The position numbers and the translations under genes were made by a program. This document shows positions 26,415 to 38,428 of a stretch of 50,030 nucleotides of DNA, piece after piece. The stretch is from Bifidobacterium breve. GTDB taxonomy: Bacteria; Actinomycetota; Actinomycetes; S36-B12. The DNA is taken from the NCBI GenBank assembly GCA_945901095.1, contig CAMDKQ010000003.1, positions 1-50,030 of the forward strand, in the 5' to 3' direction. The notes below the pieces were generated by a model. The model had not been told where the DNA came from, made no database searches, and saw only the letters and a list, made by a program, of their open reading frames with translations. Positions within the stretch are counted from its first letter, which is position 1; each line of letters begins with the position of its first letter.

Positions 26415-29400
26415 GTGCACCTCAAGACGTTGACCCTGAAGGGCTTCAAGTCCTTCGCATCTTCAACGACCCTGCACCTTGAGCCCGGGGTGACTTGCGT
26501 CGTGGGTCCGAACGGCTCCGGCAAATCCAATGTGGTCGACGCGCTCGCGTGGGTGATGGGGGAACAGGGTGCGAAGTCCCTACGCGGCGGCAAGATGGAG
26601 GACGTCATCTTCTCCGGCACGACCGGCAGGGCACCTCTGGGACGTGCGGAGGTTTCGGTCACGATCGACAACTCCGATGGCAAGCTTCCCATCGAGTACG
26701 CCGAGGTCACCATCTCGCGCACCCTCTTCCGCAATGGCGGATCTGAGTACGCCATCAACGGTGAGACGGCGCGATTGCTCGATGTTCAGGAGCTTCTCAG
26801 TGACTCGGGGATCGGTCGTGAGATGCACGTCATCGTCGGGCAGAACCGGCTCACCGCAATCCTCGAGGCCACCCCAGAGGACCGGCGAGGCATCATCGAG
26901 GAGGCTGCCGGGGTTCTCAAACACCGGAAGCGCAAGGAAAAGGCACTGCGAAAGATCGAGTCCATGCAGGCGAATCTCGTTCGGCTCCAGGACCTCACGA
27001 ATGAGTTGCGTCGCCAACTGAAGCCGCTGGGCCGGCAGGCTGAGGTCGCGCGTCGTGCAGTGGTCATCCAGTCTGATGTACGAGATGCTCGGCTGAGACT
27101 CATGGCCGATGACCTCACGCAGATGCGCGATGCGCTCGCAGCAGAGGTCGCCGATGAAACCGCCCTGCGCGACCGGCAGGCGCAGGTTGATGGACTGCTC
27201 GCTGGGCTGCGATCTCAGGAGGCCGATGCCGAGGCGGCGGTCGAACTCGAGGCCCCGCGGGTCGCTGATGCGCAGAACACCTGGTTTGCCCTGAGCGGCC
27301 TGCGCGAGCGGTTCAACGGACTCGTTCAAGTGGGTGCAGAACGAACTCGTCACCTCCAGCCGGAGCCCGAGGAGGAGTCGTCCGGACGCGATCCCGAGCA
27401 GATTGAGACCGAAGCGCGCGGGCTGCGGGAGCAGGAGTTTGACCTTGGCCGCGAGGTCGAGGTCGCACGAGAGGCACTTGCAGCATCTGAGGCTGCACGC
27501 CATGCTGCCGAGCAGGCGGCTGTCCTTGAGGAGCGCCGCATCGCCAGCGCGGAACGTGCAGCTGCTGATCGCCGAGAGGGGCTGGCGAAGGTCACCGGCC
27601 AGGTCAACGCCGCGAGATCACGGCTTGAGACACGGTCCAATGAAATTGAGCGGCTCGAGGCCGCTGTGGCGGAGGCGCGCGAGCGTGGGGAGGTGGCCCA
27701 AGCCGAGTTCCAGTCAATTGAGGTCCAGGTTGCCGGCCTCGACGAGGGCGAACTTGGCCTTGATGACGAGTATGAACAGGCGAACGGACTCCTCGAGGTC
27801 GCCGACGCGGTGGTCGAGGAACTGCGCACCGCCGAGTCGGTGAATGAGCGGGAGCGAGGCGCTTTGAGCGCCCGTCTCGGAGCCCTAGAGCTCGGGCTCT
27901 CCCGCAAGGACGCGGCGGCTGTGCTCGTATCGTCCTCGGAGCAGCTTCCTGGGGTTCTCGGATCGCTCGCGAGCCTTCTTCATATTGAGCCGGGGGCACA
28001 GGCGGCGGTCGCCGCAGCCTTGGGCGATATCTCCGACGCCGTGGTGGTCCGCGGGTTTGATTCTGCGGTGTCGTCATTGGTCCTCCTCAAGGAGCAGGAC
28101 GCCGGCCGCGCCGCATTGGTCGTGACAGGGCTGAGTCCCCTCGAGGGAGAGGTGGCGCCCCATCCTGGTTCCCTCTCCATCGGTCGCTGGCTGCGCGAGA
28201 CCGTCCGTTGCGATGGTGATGTTCGCCCGGTCGTTGACCGCCTGCTGGCTCGAATTGTGCTCGTCAGCGATATCGGAGAGGTGGCGCGCGCCCTGCAGGA
28301 GCGGCCCGATCTCGTATTCGTGACCGATGCGGGCGATATTTTCGCCGATGGCGTCGTTCACGGCGGTTCGACGAGTGCACCGAGCCTGCTCGAAGTGAAG
28401 GCCGCCTACGACGAGACCGAGCAGGCACTCGAGGTCGCAACCCATGCGGTCGAGCGTTCGAGGTTCGACCTAGTGGCCGCAAAGGAGACGCAACGGCTGG
28501 CCGCCGAGCGGGTGGAGAACGCACTCACCCGACTCCACGAATCCGATGCTCGGATGGCCGCGGTTGCCGAGCAGCTAGGCCAACTCGGGCAGGTCGCCCG
28601 AGCGGCGGCGGCGGAGGCGCAGCGGCTGGGGCTGGCTCTGGTCGCGGCGCAGAATGCTCGAGAGACTGACATGGCTGCCGTTGCGGAGCTTCAACAGCGG
28701 CTGAATTCGGCGCAGGTTGAGCCGGAGACGTCCGATCTTCAGGATCTTCGCAGTGAGCTCGCAGTGGTGGCAAGGGAGGCGCGGCAGCGTGAGGTCGACG
28801 CCAGACTGTCCCTGCGCACGGGCGAGGAGCGCGTGGCTGCGGTCGGAATTCGGGCCGAGCAACTCGAACGCGCGGCTAAGGCTGAGCGTCAGGCGCGCGT
28901 TGCCGCAGTCGAGCGGCGCGAACGTCGTGCGCGTGAACTCGTTGTAGCTCAGGCGGTGCTGATCGCGTCAAGGGTGGCGCTGTCCCGGATTGAGGCCTCG
29001 GTCGCTGATGCCAGCCGGGCCCGGCTCGAGGTTGAGCGGATCACCAAGGAGCGCGATGCGACCCTGATCGTTGTTCGCGGTCGTATTCGCGAGTTGAGTG
29101 CTGAACTTGGACTGCTCAAGGACAGCGTGCACCGCGACGAGGTCGCCCGAGCCGAACAGCGCATGCGGATCGAGCGAGTCCAGGACAAGGTCCTCGAGGA
29201 CTTCGGGATCGACACGGCGGTCCTCATCGCGGAGTACGGGCCCGATCAACTCGTGCCGCCGAGTCCGGTGGCGCCGGGCGATGAGGTCCCAGCTGACGCA
29301 CCTGAGCCCGAGCCCTATCCGTACGTCCGAGCTGAGCAGGCCAAGCGGCTGAAGGAGGCCGAGAAGGGCCTTGCGCTCCTCGGACGCGTGAATCCCCTCG

Positions 29401-29987
29401 CGCTCGAGGAGTTCACCGCGATGGAGGAGCGCCACACCTTCCTCAGCGAGCAGCTCGATGACCTCAAACGATCACGTGACGACCTGCTCGATATCGTCAA
29501 GGAGGTCGACGGTCGTGTGGAGCAGGTGTTCACCGATGCCTATCGCGATATCGAGCGGGAGTTCACCGGCGTCTTCGCACGATTGTTCCCGGGCGGGGAG
29601 GGCCGGCTCATCCTCACCGACCCCTCGGACATGCTCAACACCGGCGTCGATGTCGAGGCCAGGCCGCCTGGCAAGAAGGTGAAGCGGCTTTCCCTCCTGT
29701 CCGGAGGCGAGCGCTCGCTTACCGCGGTGGCCTTTCTCGTGGCACTGTTCAAGGCCCGTCCGAGCCCGTTTTACGTCCTCGACGAGGTCGAGGCGGCCCT
29801 GGACGACGTCAATCTTGGTCGCCTTATCGACATCATTGAAGAGCTTCGTTCAACATCGCAGCTCATCGTCATCACCCACCAGAAGCGCACAATGGAGATT
29901 GCCGATGCGCTCTACGGAGTGTCGATGAGGGGCGATGGCGTGACTCAGGTCATCGGCCAACGGCTACGCGAGGCTGCAACCGCCTGA
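26415..29987 (+). CDS. smc: Chromosome segregation protein SMC
   Basis: MHLKTLTLKGFKSFASSTTLHLEPGVTCVVGPNGSGKSNVVDALAWVMGEQGAKSLRGGKMEDVIFSGT...LSLLSGGERSLTAVAFLVALFKARPSPFYVLDEVEAALDDVNL. Confidence 0.98.
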   Translation: MHLKTLTLKGFKSFASSTTLHLEPGVTCVVGPNGSGKSNVVDALAWVMGEQGAKSLRGGKMEDVIFSGTTGRAPLGRAEVSVTIDNSDGKLPIEYAEVTISRTLFRNGGSEYAINGETARLLDVQELLSDSGIGREMHVIVGQNRLTAILEATPEDRRGIIEEAAGVLKHRKRKEKALRKIESMQANLVRLQDLTNELRRQLKPLGRQAEVARRAVVIQSDVRDARLRLMADDLTQMRDALAAEVADETALRDRQAQVDGLLAGLRSQEADAEAAVELEAPRVADAQNTWFALSGLRERFNGLVQVGAERTRHLQPEPEEESSGRDPEQIETEARGLREQEFDLGREVEVAREALAASEAARHAAEQAAVLEERRIASAERAAADRREGLAKVTGQVNAARSRLETRSNEIERLEAAVAEARERGEVAQAEFQSIEVQVAGLDEGELGLDDEYEQANGLLEVADAVVEELRTAESVNERERGALSARLGALELGLSRKDAAAVLVSSSEQLPGVLGSLASLLHIEPGAQAAVAAALGDISDAVVVRGFDSAVSSLVLLKEQDAGRAALVVTGLSPLEGEVAPHPGSLSIGRWLRETVRCDGDVRPVVDRLLARIVLVSDIGEVARALQERPDLVFVTDAGDIFADGVVHGGSTSAPSLLEVKAAYDETEQALEVATHAVERSRFDLVAAKETQRLAAERVENALTRLHESDARMAAVAEQLGQLGQVARAAAAEAQRLGLALVAAQNARETDMAAVAELQQRLNSAQVEPETSDLQDLRSELAVVAREARQREVDARLSLRTGEERVAAVGIRAEQLERAAKAERQARVAAVERRERRARELVVAQAVLIASRVALSRIEASVADASRARLEVERITKERDATLIVVRGRIRELSAELGLLKDSVHRDEVARAEQRMRIERVQDKVLEDFGIDTAVLIAEYGPDQLVPPSPVAPGDEVPADAPEPEPYPYVRAEQAKRLKEAEKGLALLGRVNPLALEEFTAMEERHTFLSEQLDDLKRSRDDLLDIVKEVDGRVEQVFTDAYRDIEREFTGVFARLFPGGEGRLILTDPSDMLNTGVDVEARPPGKKVKRLSLLSGGERSLTAVAFLVALFKARPSPFYVLDEVEAALDDVNLGRLIDIIEELRSTSQLIVITHQKRTMEIADALYGVSMRGDGVTQVIGQRLREAATA

Positions 29988-30000
29988 GAGGATGTCCGCC

Positions 30001-31098
30001 ATGGAATCGAGCTTCGTGTATGCCGGGATCGCCGTTGCGGTCGTCCTCGTGGTCGTCATTGCTACCTTGGCGCTCTGGCGACGGAGTGGCCAAGATCGCG
30101 TTGAGCCGTTGGCGGCGCCAGCGAGAGTCGAAGCAGCCGCTGAGTCGACAGCGTTGCTGGAAATCGAGGTTCCCGATCCGGCGGCCGGCCGGTTGCACCG
30201 ACTTCGGGCGCGTCTGGCTCGGTCAAATACGGCAATCGGTCAGGGCTTGTTTGCGCTCCTGAGCCGCGACTCGATCGACGCAGCGACCTGGGAGGAGGTC
30301 GAGGAGACACTGCTTCTCGCAGATCTTGGCGTCGGCCCGACGAACGAGATCATCGAGCGGCTGCGCACGGCGCTCAAGGTCGAGGGCGGAGCTCGGTCCG
30401 CGGATGATGTGCGTGAGGCCCTTCGCTCAGCACTGCTGGGCCTCGTCGACCCAAGTCTTAACCGTGAACTTGTCACCCGGGCGGATGGCAGGCCCGCCGT
30501 TCTGATGATCGTTGGCGTGAATGGAACCGGCAAGACGACGACAACTGGCAAACTCGCCCGCCTTCTCGTTGCGGAGGGCCATTCGGTGATACTCGGCGCT
30601 GCCGATACTTTCCGGGCGGCTGCCGCCGAACAGCTCCAGACGTGGGGCGACCGGGTTGGCGCCACCGTCGTTCGTGGACCCGAGGGCGGTGATCCCGCGG
30701 CGGTGGCCTTCGACGCAGTATCGACTGGCGTGAAGGCCGGCGCCGATACCGTCGTCATCGACACGGCCGGCCGCCTCCACACGAAGGCCGGGCTCATGGA
30801 TGAACTTGACAAGGTGAAACGCGTCATCGAAAAGCAGTCCGCCGTCGACGAGGTTCTCCTCGTCCTCGACGCCACCACGGGGCAGAACGGCCTCGTTCAG
30901 GCACGAGTGTTTGCCGAGTCGGTCAACGTCACGGGGATCGTCCTGACCAAGCTCGATGGCACGGCGAGGGGGGGCATCGTCATCGCTGTGCAGCGCGAAC
31001 TGGGGGTCCCGGTGAAGCTCGTCGGGCTCGGAGAGGGCCCCGATGACCTCGCGCCGTTCGATCCGATCGCGTTCATTGATGCCCTCGTTGCGAATTGA
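30001..31098 (+). CDS. ftsY: Signal recognition particle receptor FtsY
   Basis: N-terminal TM helix, ...MIVGVNGTGKTTTTGKLARLLVAEGHSVILGAADTFRAAAAEQL...VVIDTAGRLHTKAGLMDELDKVKRV. Confidence 0.97.
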   Translation: MESSFVYAGIAVAVVLVVVIATLALWRRSGQDRVEPLAAPARVEAAAESTALLEIEVPDPAAGRLHRLRARLARSNTAIGQGLFALLSRDSIDAATWEEVEETLLLADLGVGPTNEIIERLRTALKVEGGARSADDVREALRSALLGLVDPSLNRELVTRADGRPAVLMIVGVNGTGKTTTTGKLARLLVAEGHSVILGAADTFRAAAAEQLQTWGDRVGATVVRGPEGGDPAAVAFDAVSTGVKAGADTVVIDTAGRLHTKAGLMDELDKVKRVIEKQSAVDEVLLVLDATTGQNGLVQARVFAESVNVTGIVLTKLDGTARGGIVIAVQRELGVPVKLVGLGEGPDDLAPFDPIAFIDALVAN

Positions 31099-31163
31099 CA
31101 TACGGGCGGATCGAGGTCGAGTCCGGTGCCCTGCGCTGGGGTCGACCGTGATCCGAGTTTTTT

Positions 31164-31232
31164 GTAACACGGACGTTACCGGGCGGCCATCGGCGTGATC
31201 CCCTAGTAACGCGGCGACGATCATGCGGAAAC
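31164..31232. promoter_or_regulatory. Candidate GlnR-type nitrogen-regulation boxes upstream of amt
   Basis: GTAAC-acggac-GTTAC at 31164-31179, further GTAAC at 31206-31210 and GGAAAC at 31227-31232. Confidence 0.45.
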
Positions 31233-31286
31233 GTCAAGCGTCCACTCTCATGCCTAGGGAACACCCCCTACGAGAGAGAGACTCAC

Positions 31287-32938
<1,652 letters not shown>

Positions 32939-32965
32939 CGGTCGCCCTCTCCAAACTCATCGAAG

Positions 32966-35308
32966 ATGGAATCCTTCCTCGCTGCGCGCAGTGAACTCGT
33001 TCGCCTCCCCGGGCCAATAGGTCCGGGGCGGCGAACGGCGTTGACCGTCCTCACCGATGATTGGCTCAGAGAGCTGTTTCGCTCGGCTGAGGGCACCGGG
33101 TCCGACATGTGCCTGCTCGCCGTGGGCGGGCACGGTCGGATGGAACTAGCGCCGGGCAGCGACCTCGACCTTGTCCTGCTTCACCGCACCGATCCGCGAC
33201 GAGCCGCTGGAACAGCTGAGCGGTTGTGGTACCCGATCTGGGACTCGGGTCTGAGGCTGGATCACAGCGTGCGCACAGTGGGCGAGGCAAGGCGACTAGC
33301 GAGCGACGACATGAAAGTGCTCCTCGGTCTCCTCGACGGCCGGGTCGTCGGAGGTGACGAGACGGTGGCCGATCAGCTGAAGTCGAGTGTGTTCGCCGAT
33401 TGGCGTTCAATGGCTTCAAAGCGGATGCCGAACCTCCGAGCACTCGTCGAAGTCCGCCGCGATCGATTCGGCGAGCTTGCAACATTGCTCGAGCCTGATC
33501 TCAAGGAGGCCTACGGGGGATTGCGGGAGGCAACCTGCTTGCGGGCCATCGCCGCGTCGTGGATCACAGACATTCCGCATTCTGGCTGGCAGGAGGCCGT
33601 TGAGTTCCTCCTCGATGTCAGGTGGGCACTCCATGCCCTGACTGGCCGGTCAGGGGATGTCCTCCTCCTTCAAGAGCAGGAGCAGATAGCTGTCGCACTC
33701 GGGCTCCAAGATGCTGATGCACTGCTCCGTCAGACGTATGCAGCTGCTCGCTCAATCGCCTACGCCTCGGACTCGACCTGGCACAGGGTGAACCGGCTGA
33801 CAACCAGGGTGCCTCGAATCGCACCACGAATCGCCACACGATTCGCACTGCGTTCGGTGCACAGGTCGAGTGCCCAGCGCGTCCCACTCGCTGATGGAGT
33901 CGTCGTGCAGGCGGGGGAGGTGGTCCTCGCAACCGACGCCCGCCCGGAGAAGGATCCGGCTCTGGCACTACGTGCAGCCGCCGCGGCCGCCCAGTCGGGT
34001 CTCCCGCTCGCACCAATAACGGTGCAGCGTCTCGCTGACGAAGGAGCAACGCTCCCGCGCCCATGGCCTCGGTCAGCGCGGGAGTCCTTTATTTCGCTCC
34101 TTGGCGCGGGCACCTCCACCATCGGGGTCTGGGAGGCGCTCGATCAGGCGGGCATCATTGCAGCGCTCCTTCCGGGCTGGGAGGTGGTGAGGTCGGCGCC
34201 TCAGCGAAATGCCGTCCACCGGTTCACCGTCGATCGACACCTCGTCGAGACCGCCGTGCAAGCGAGTTCCCTAACCCGATCCGTCGATCGCCCGGACCTC
34301 CTCCTCGTGGCGGCGCTGCTGCACGACATCGGCAAGGCCCGCGGGGGAGACCACAGTGTCGTGGGCGCCGAAATCAGCGCCACCCTGGCACCGATGATGG
34401 GGTTTGACGAGGAGGAGTCGGCCACGATCGTCACCCTCGTCCGACACCACCTACTCCTCATCGAGACGGCGACCCGGCGCGATCTCGACGACCCCGCAAC
34501 GGTGGCCCTGGTCACGGAGTGTGTCGGAACAATCGAATGCCTTGAACTCCTCACGGCCCTGACGAAGGCCGATGCTCGCGCCACAGGCCCGGCCGCCTGG
34601 AGCGATTGGCGCGGCAGGCTCGTCGATGATCTGGCCAACCGCTGCCATTCCGCGCTGGCTGGGCGCCCCGCTCAACAGGCACCGGCGCTCACGCCGGGGC
34701 AGCAAGCGGCCCTAGCCGAGGACGGGGTCTTTGTCCTGATGGAACCACATGAGGACCACTTCAACGTGACAGTCGGCGCCCCTGATCGGGTCGGATTGCT
34801 TGCGACGGTTGCGGGCCTGCTGTCGTTGCATCGGCTCCAGGTTCGGGCAGCCCGAGTCGTCACGGTGGGCGACCGTGCGGCTCAGGTGTGGATCGTCCAG
34901 CCGATGTTCGGTGACCCGCCGAGCGTCGGCCAGTTCGCCGAGGACCTGAGGCGGGCTCTCGATGGGGTGATCGATGTGCCGGCTCGGCTACATGAGCGGG
35001 ATGCTGCGTATGCGCGGACACCCCTGGTCGCGCGACCGGCGGCGCGTGTCGATGTGCTCCCTGATGCGGCGCACCGTTCGACGATTCTGGAGGTGCGGGC
35101 TCACGACGAAGCGGGACTTCTCCACCGAATAGCCAGTGCTGTGGCGGCGGCGGGGGCAGGGATCACGGGTGCCAACGTCGCCACCTTGGGCTCGGAGGCC
35201 GTCGACGTCTTCTTCCTCGTCGACGGAGACGGATTGCCACTTGCCAAGGGGCGCGCTGCGGAGGTGAAGGTCACGGTGACGCGGGCGCTCGAGCAGCAAG
35301 TACCCTGA
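32966..35308 (+). CDS. glnD: [Protein-PII] uridylyl/adenylyltransferase
   Basis: LLAVGGHGRMELAPGSDLDLVLLH, HD motif 'LLLVAALLHDIGKARGGDHSVVGAE', two C-terminal ACT domains. Confidence 0.95.
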   Translation: MESFLAARSELVRLPGPIGPGRRTALTVLTDDWLRELFRSAEGTGSDMCLLAVGGHGRMELAPGSDLDLVLLHRTDPRRAAGTAERLWYPIWDSGLRLDHSVRTVGEARRLASDDMKVLLGLLDGRVVGGDETVADQLKSSVFADWRSMASKRMPNLRALVEVRRDRFGELATLLEPDLKEAYGGLREATCLRAIAASWITDIPHSGWQEAVEFLLDVRWALHALTGRSGDVLLLQEQEQIAVALGLQDADALLRQTYAAARSIAYASDSTWHRVNRLTTRVPRIAPRIATRFALRSVHRSSAQRVPLADGVVVQAGEVVLATDARPEKDPALALRAAAAAAQSGLPLAPITVQRLADEGATLPRPWPRSARESFISLLGAGTSTIGVWEALDQAGIIAALLPGWEVVRSAPQRNAVHRFTVDRHLVETAVQASSLTRSVDRPDLLLVAALLHDIGKARGGDHSVVGAEISATLAPMMGFDEEESATIVTLVRHHLLLIETATRRDLDDPATVALVTECVGTIECLELLTALTKADARATGPAAWSDWRGRLVDDLANRCHSALAGRPAQQAPALTPGQQAALAEDGVFVLMEPHEDHFNVTVGAPDRVGLLATVAGLLSLHRLQVRAARVVTVGDRAAQVWIVQPMFGDPPSVGQFAEDLRRALDGVIDVPARLHERDAAYARTPLVARPAARVDVLPDAAHRSTILEVRAHDEAGLLHRIASAVAAAGAGITGANVATLGSEAVDVFFLVDGDGLPLAKGRAAEVKVTVTRALEQQVP

Positions 35309-35312
35309 ACCC

Positions 35313-36884
35313 GTGTTCGCGAACCTCTCCGACCGGCTGGCCGGCACCTTCAAGGGACTGCGTGGCAAGGGCCGTCTGTCCGAGGCCGATGTCGACGCGA
35401 CCGTACTCGACATTCGAACGGCTCTCCTCGAGGCCGATGTGGCCGTACCTGTGGTGCGAGCCTTCACGGCCATCGTCAAGGAGCGGGCGCTGGCCGCTGC
35501 CGCGTCAGGGGCGCTGAACCCGGCGCAGCAGATCGTGAAGATTGTTCACGAGGAACTCGTCACCATCCTCGGCGGCGAGGCTAGGCCGATTCGCCTCGCG
35601 AAGCAGCCTCCGACCGTCATCGTGCTTGCCGGGCTTCAGGGTGCTGGCAAGACCACGCTCGCGGGGAAGCTGGCCCTCCAGCTCAAGGGTCAAGGCCACA
35701 CTCCACTGCTCGTCGCCGCTGACCTGCAGCGTCCCAATGCGGTGGACCAGCTTCGCGTCATGGCTGAGCGGGCGGGAGTTGCAATTTTCGCCCCGGAGCC
35801 GGGCAATGGGGTTGGCGATCCGGTCAGGGTCACAAAGGATGCTCGGGCCTTCGCAGTACAAAAGCAGCACGATGTTGTCATCGTCGATACGGCTGGCCGG
35901 CTAGCGATTGACGCTGAACTTATGCAGCAACTCCGCGAGGTGAAGGCCGCTGCCGAACCTGATGAGACGCTGTTCGTCGTCGATGCGATGATCGGGCAGG
36001 ATGCCGTTCGCACCGCCGAGGAGTTCATGCAGTCCGTCGGATTCGACGGAATCGTTCTGACGAAGCTCGATGGCGACGCCCGCGGCGGCGCCGCACTCTC
36101 GGTCAAGGGCGTCACGGGCAAGCCAATCCTGTTCGCCTCCGTCGGCGAGAAACTCAGCGACTTCGAGGTCTTTCACCCGGACCGCATGGCATCCCGCATC
36201 CTCGACATGGGCGACATGCTCACGCTCATCGAGCAGGCGGAGCGGGCCTTCGATGCCGAACAAACCGAGCGGATGGCGAAGAAGGTCGCGCAGGGTGAGG
36301 ACTTCACCCTCGATGACTTCCTTGAGCAAATGCAGGCAGTGAAGAAGATGGGCTCGCTCGGAAAGATCCTCGGGATGCTGCCAGGGATGGGGGATATTAA
36401 GGCCCAACTCGATCAGGTCGATGACAAGGATCTTGACCGAGTGGCCGCCATCATCCAGTCCATGACCCCGGGCGAGCGGGGGGACCCCAAGATTCTCAAC
36501 GGTTCGCGGCGACTGCGTATCGCGAAGGGTGCGGGGACGACTGTCACCGAGGTCAATGGCCTCGTCGATCGGTTTGGTCAGGCCCAGAAGATGATGAAGC
36601 AGATGGGCCGTGGCGGAGGAATGCCAGGAATGCCGGGAATGGGCGGAATGCCTGGAATGGGAGGTGGCGCCAAGAAGTCGAAGGGCAAGTCTCAGGGGCA
36701 GGGCAAGTCCAAGAAGGGACGATCCGGCAACCCGGCGAAGCGTGCCGATCAGGAAGCGGGACTGTCGGTGACCGCACCAATCACAGCGGGGCCAGGCTCA
36801 ATGCTCGGGATCGGCGGTCCCGGGCCTGCCGACAATACGGCGGCCCTTGAGTTGCCAGATGAGCTCAAGCGCCTCCTCGGATAG
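35313..36884 (+). CDS. ffh: Signal recognition particle protein Ffh with GMPGM-rich and extended C-terminus
   Basis: MFANLSDRLAGTFKGLRGKGRLSEADVD...VIVLAGLQGAGKTTLAGKLALQLKGQGHTPLLVAADLQRPNAVDQL...VVDAMIGQDAVRTAEEF. Confidence 0.97.
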   Translation: MFANLSDRLAGTFKGLRGKGRLSEADVDATVLDIRTALLEADVAVPVVRAFTAIVKERALAAAASGALNPAQQIVKIVHEELVTILGGEARPIRLAKQPPTVIVLAGLQGAGKTTLAGKLALQLKGQGHTPLLVAADLQRPNAVDQLRVMAERAGVAIFAPEPGNGVGDPVRVTKDARAFAVQKQHDVVIVDTAGRLAIDAELMQQLREVKAAAEPDETLFVVDAMIGQDAVRTAEEFMQSVGFDGIVLTKLDGDARGGAALSVKGVTGKPILFASVGEKLSDFEVFHPDRMASRILDMGDMLTLIEQAERAFDAEQTERMAKKVAQGEDFTLDDFLEQMQAVKKMGSLGKILGMLPGMGDIKAQLDQVDDKDLDRVAAIIQSMTPGERGDPKILNGSRRLRIAKGAGTTVTEVNGLVDRFGQAQKMMKQMGRGGGMPGMPGMGGMPGMGGGAKKSKGKSQGQGKSKKGRSGNPAKRADQEAGLSVTAPITAGPGSMLGIGGPGPADNTAALELPDELKRLLG

Positions 36885-37106
36885 GGGATATCGCGGCGGA
36901 AGTCGGCTCGATATCGAGCCAACCGCGGTCCTCGGGGGGTACTGGTGTTCTTGACCCTGCGGCATCTGGCAAGATGTGAAGGCATTTGCTGTTCCGGTTG
37001 GCCCTCTATCCCTCCGGCGTGGCACCCCGCAAGGTTTTCGCCCGAAGTCGTGTCCCCACGCGATGGATGGCGCGCACCGTCCCAAAAAACAGGAGAAACG
37101 CCCACC

Positions 37107-37655
37107 GTGGCCGTAAAAATCAAGCTCAAGCGCATCGGCAAGATCCATGCACCCCAGTACCGCATCGTCGTTGCCGATGCTCGCACCGCCCGTAATGGTC
37201 GTGCGATCGAGGAAATCGGCATCTATCAGCCGATGAACGATCCCAGCATCATCAAGGTGAACTCCGAACGGGCGCAGTACTGGCTCGGCGTGGGTGCACA
37301 GCCCACCTCGGCTGTCACTGCGATCCTCAAGGTCACCGGTGACTGGCAGACGTTCAAGGGACTGCCCGGAACAGAGGGCACGCTGCGCGTGGCCGAGCCC
37401 AAGGTAGCCAAGGTCCTCGTATTTGAAGCCGCCGTGCAGGAGGCCGCTAAGGAGCCGAAGAGCCCCGCGAAGAAGCCGAAACTTGATGTTGCAGTCGACG
37501 CGCCGAAGGCAGAAGCAGCGGAGGTCGTTGCGGCCGTCGAGGTGGCTGAAACGGTCGAGGCTGTCGAAGCCGTTGAGGTCGTCGCGGTAGCCGAGACTGT
37601 CGTAGTTGAAACTGACGTGGTCGAGTCTGGCGCTGAGCCCACGGATGTCGCCTGA
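37107..37655 (+). CDS. rpsP: 30S ribosomal protein S16 with Val/Glu/Ala-rich C-terminal extension
   Basis: [73 protein letters not shown] start at 37107. Confidence 0.96.
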   Translation: MAVKIKLKRIGKIHAPQYRIVVADARTARNGRAIEEIGIYQPMNDPSIIKVNSERAQYWLGVGAQPTSAVTAILKVTGDWQTFKGLPGTEGTLRVAEPKVAKVLVFEAAVQEAAKEPKSPAKKPKLDVAVDAPKAEAAEVVAAVEVAETVEAVEAVEVVAVAETVVVETDVVESGAEPTDVA

Positions 37656-37894
37656 TGCTCGAGGAGGCCCTTGGCCATCTCGTGCGCGGCATCGTCGATC
37701 ATCCGCAGGACGTCACCGTCAGCGAGCGCAGCCAGCGCCGTGGCCAGTGCCTTGATGTGCGGGTGAACCCCGACGACATGGGACGAGTCATCGGGAGGGC
37801 GGGGCGGACTGCGTCCTCCCTGCGGACGGTTATTACTGCGCTTAATGACGGCCGCGGGGTTCGCATCGATTTCCTTGATGCCGCCGAGCGCTGA
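37655..37894 (+). CDS. khpA: KH-domain RNA-binding protein
   Basis: [60 protein letters not shown]. Confidence 0.93.
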   Translation: MLEEALGHLVRGIVDHPQDVTVSERSQRRGQCLDVRVNPDDMGRVIGRAGRTASSLRTVITALNDGRGVRIDFLDAAER

Positions 37895-38426
37895 CGAGTT
37901 TCGCAGTCTGGTCGTGCGCGTTGTTGTTGGTCGCATCGGGCGCCCCCACGGAATTCGTGGTGAGGTGACCGTCGAAGTTCGCACCGACGAGCCGGATAGG
38001 CGTTTTGCGCCCGGAACCGTGCTCTACGTCAATGGATCCGATCGACGTCTCACTGTCGAGCGGATCCATTGGCATTCAGGCAGGCTCCTCGTCACCTTCG
38101 ACGGAATTCTTGACCGCACCGGTGCGGAGTCACTTCGCGGCTTTGTCGTAGAGGTTGAGCGCGGAGTCGATGAGACACCGGACGACCCCGAGGAGTTCTA
38201 CGACAGTGCACTCACCGGATGCACCGTCGAGGTCCTCAATGGTGAAATCATCGGTGTCGTAGCGGAGGTTGTGCATCTGCCGAGTCAGGACATGCTCGCG
38301 ATCCGAACGCCGGACGAACGTGATCTCCTCGTTCCATTCATCACCCTCTTCGTCCCCAGCGTCGACATCGCTGCACGACGTATCGTCATCGATCCCCCCG
38401 CCGGCCTGATCGACCCCGAGGACTAG
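37878..38426 (+). CDS. rimM: Ribosome maturation factor RimM
   Basis: VVVGRIGRPHGIRGEVTVEVRTDEPDRRFAPGTVLYV...DLLVPFITLFVPSVDIAARRIVIDPPAGLIDPED; start ATG 37878 or GTG 37914. Confidence 0.93.
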   Translation: MPPSADEFRSLVVRVVVGRIGRPHGIRGEVTVEVRTDEPDRRFAPGTVLYVNGSDRRLTVERIHWHSGRLLVTFDGILDRTGAESLRGFVVEVERGVDETPDDPEEFYDSALTGCTVEVLNGEIIGVVAEVVHLPSQDMLAIRTPDERDLLVPFITLFVPSVDIAARRIVIDPPAGLIDPED

Positions 38427-38428
38427 CC

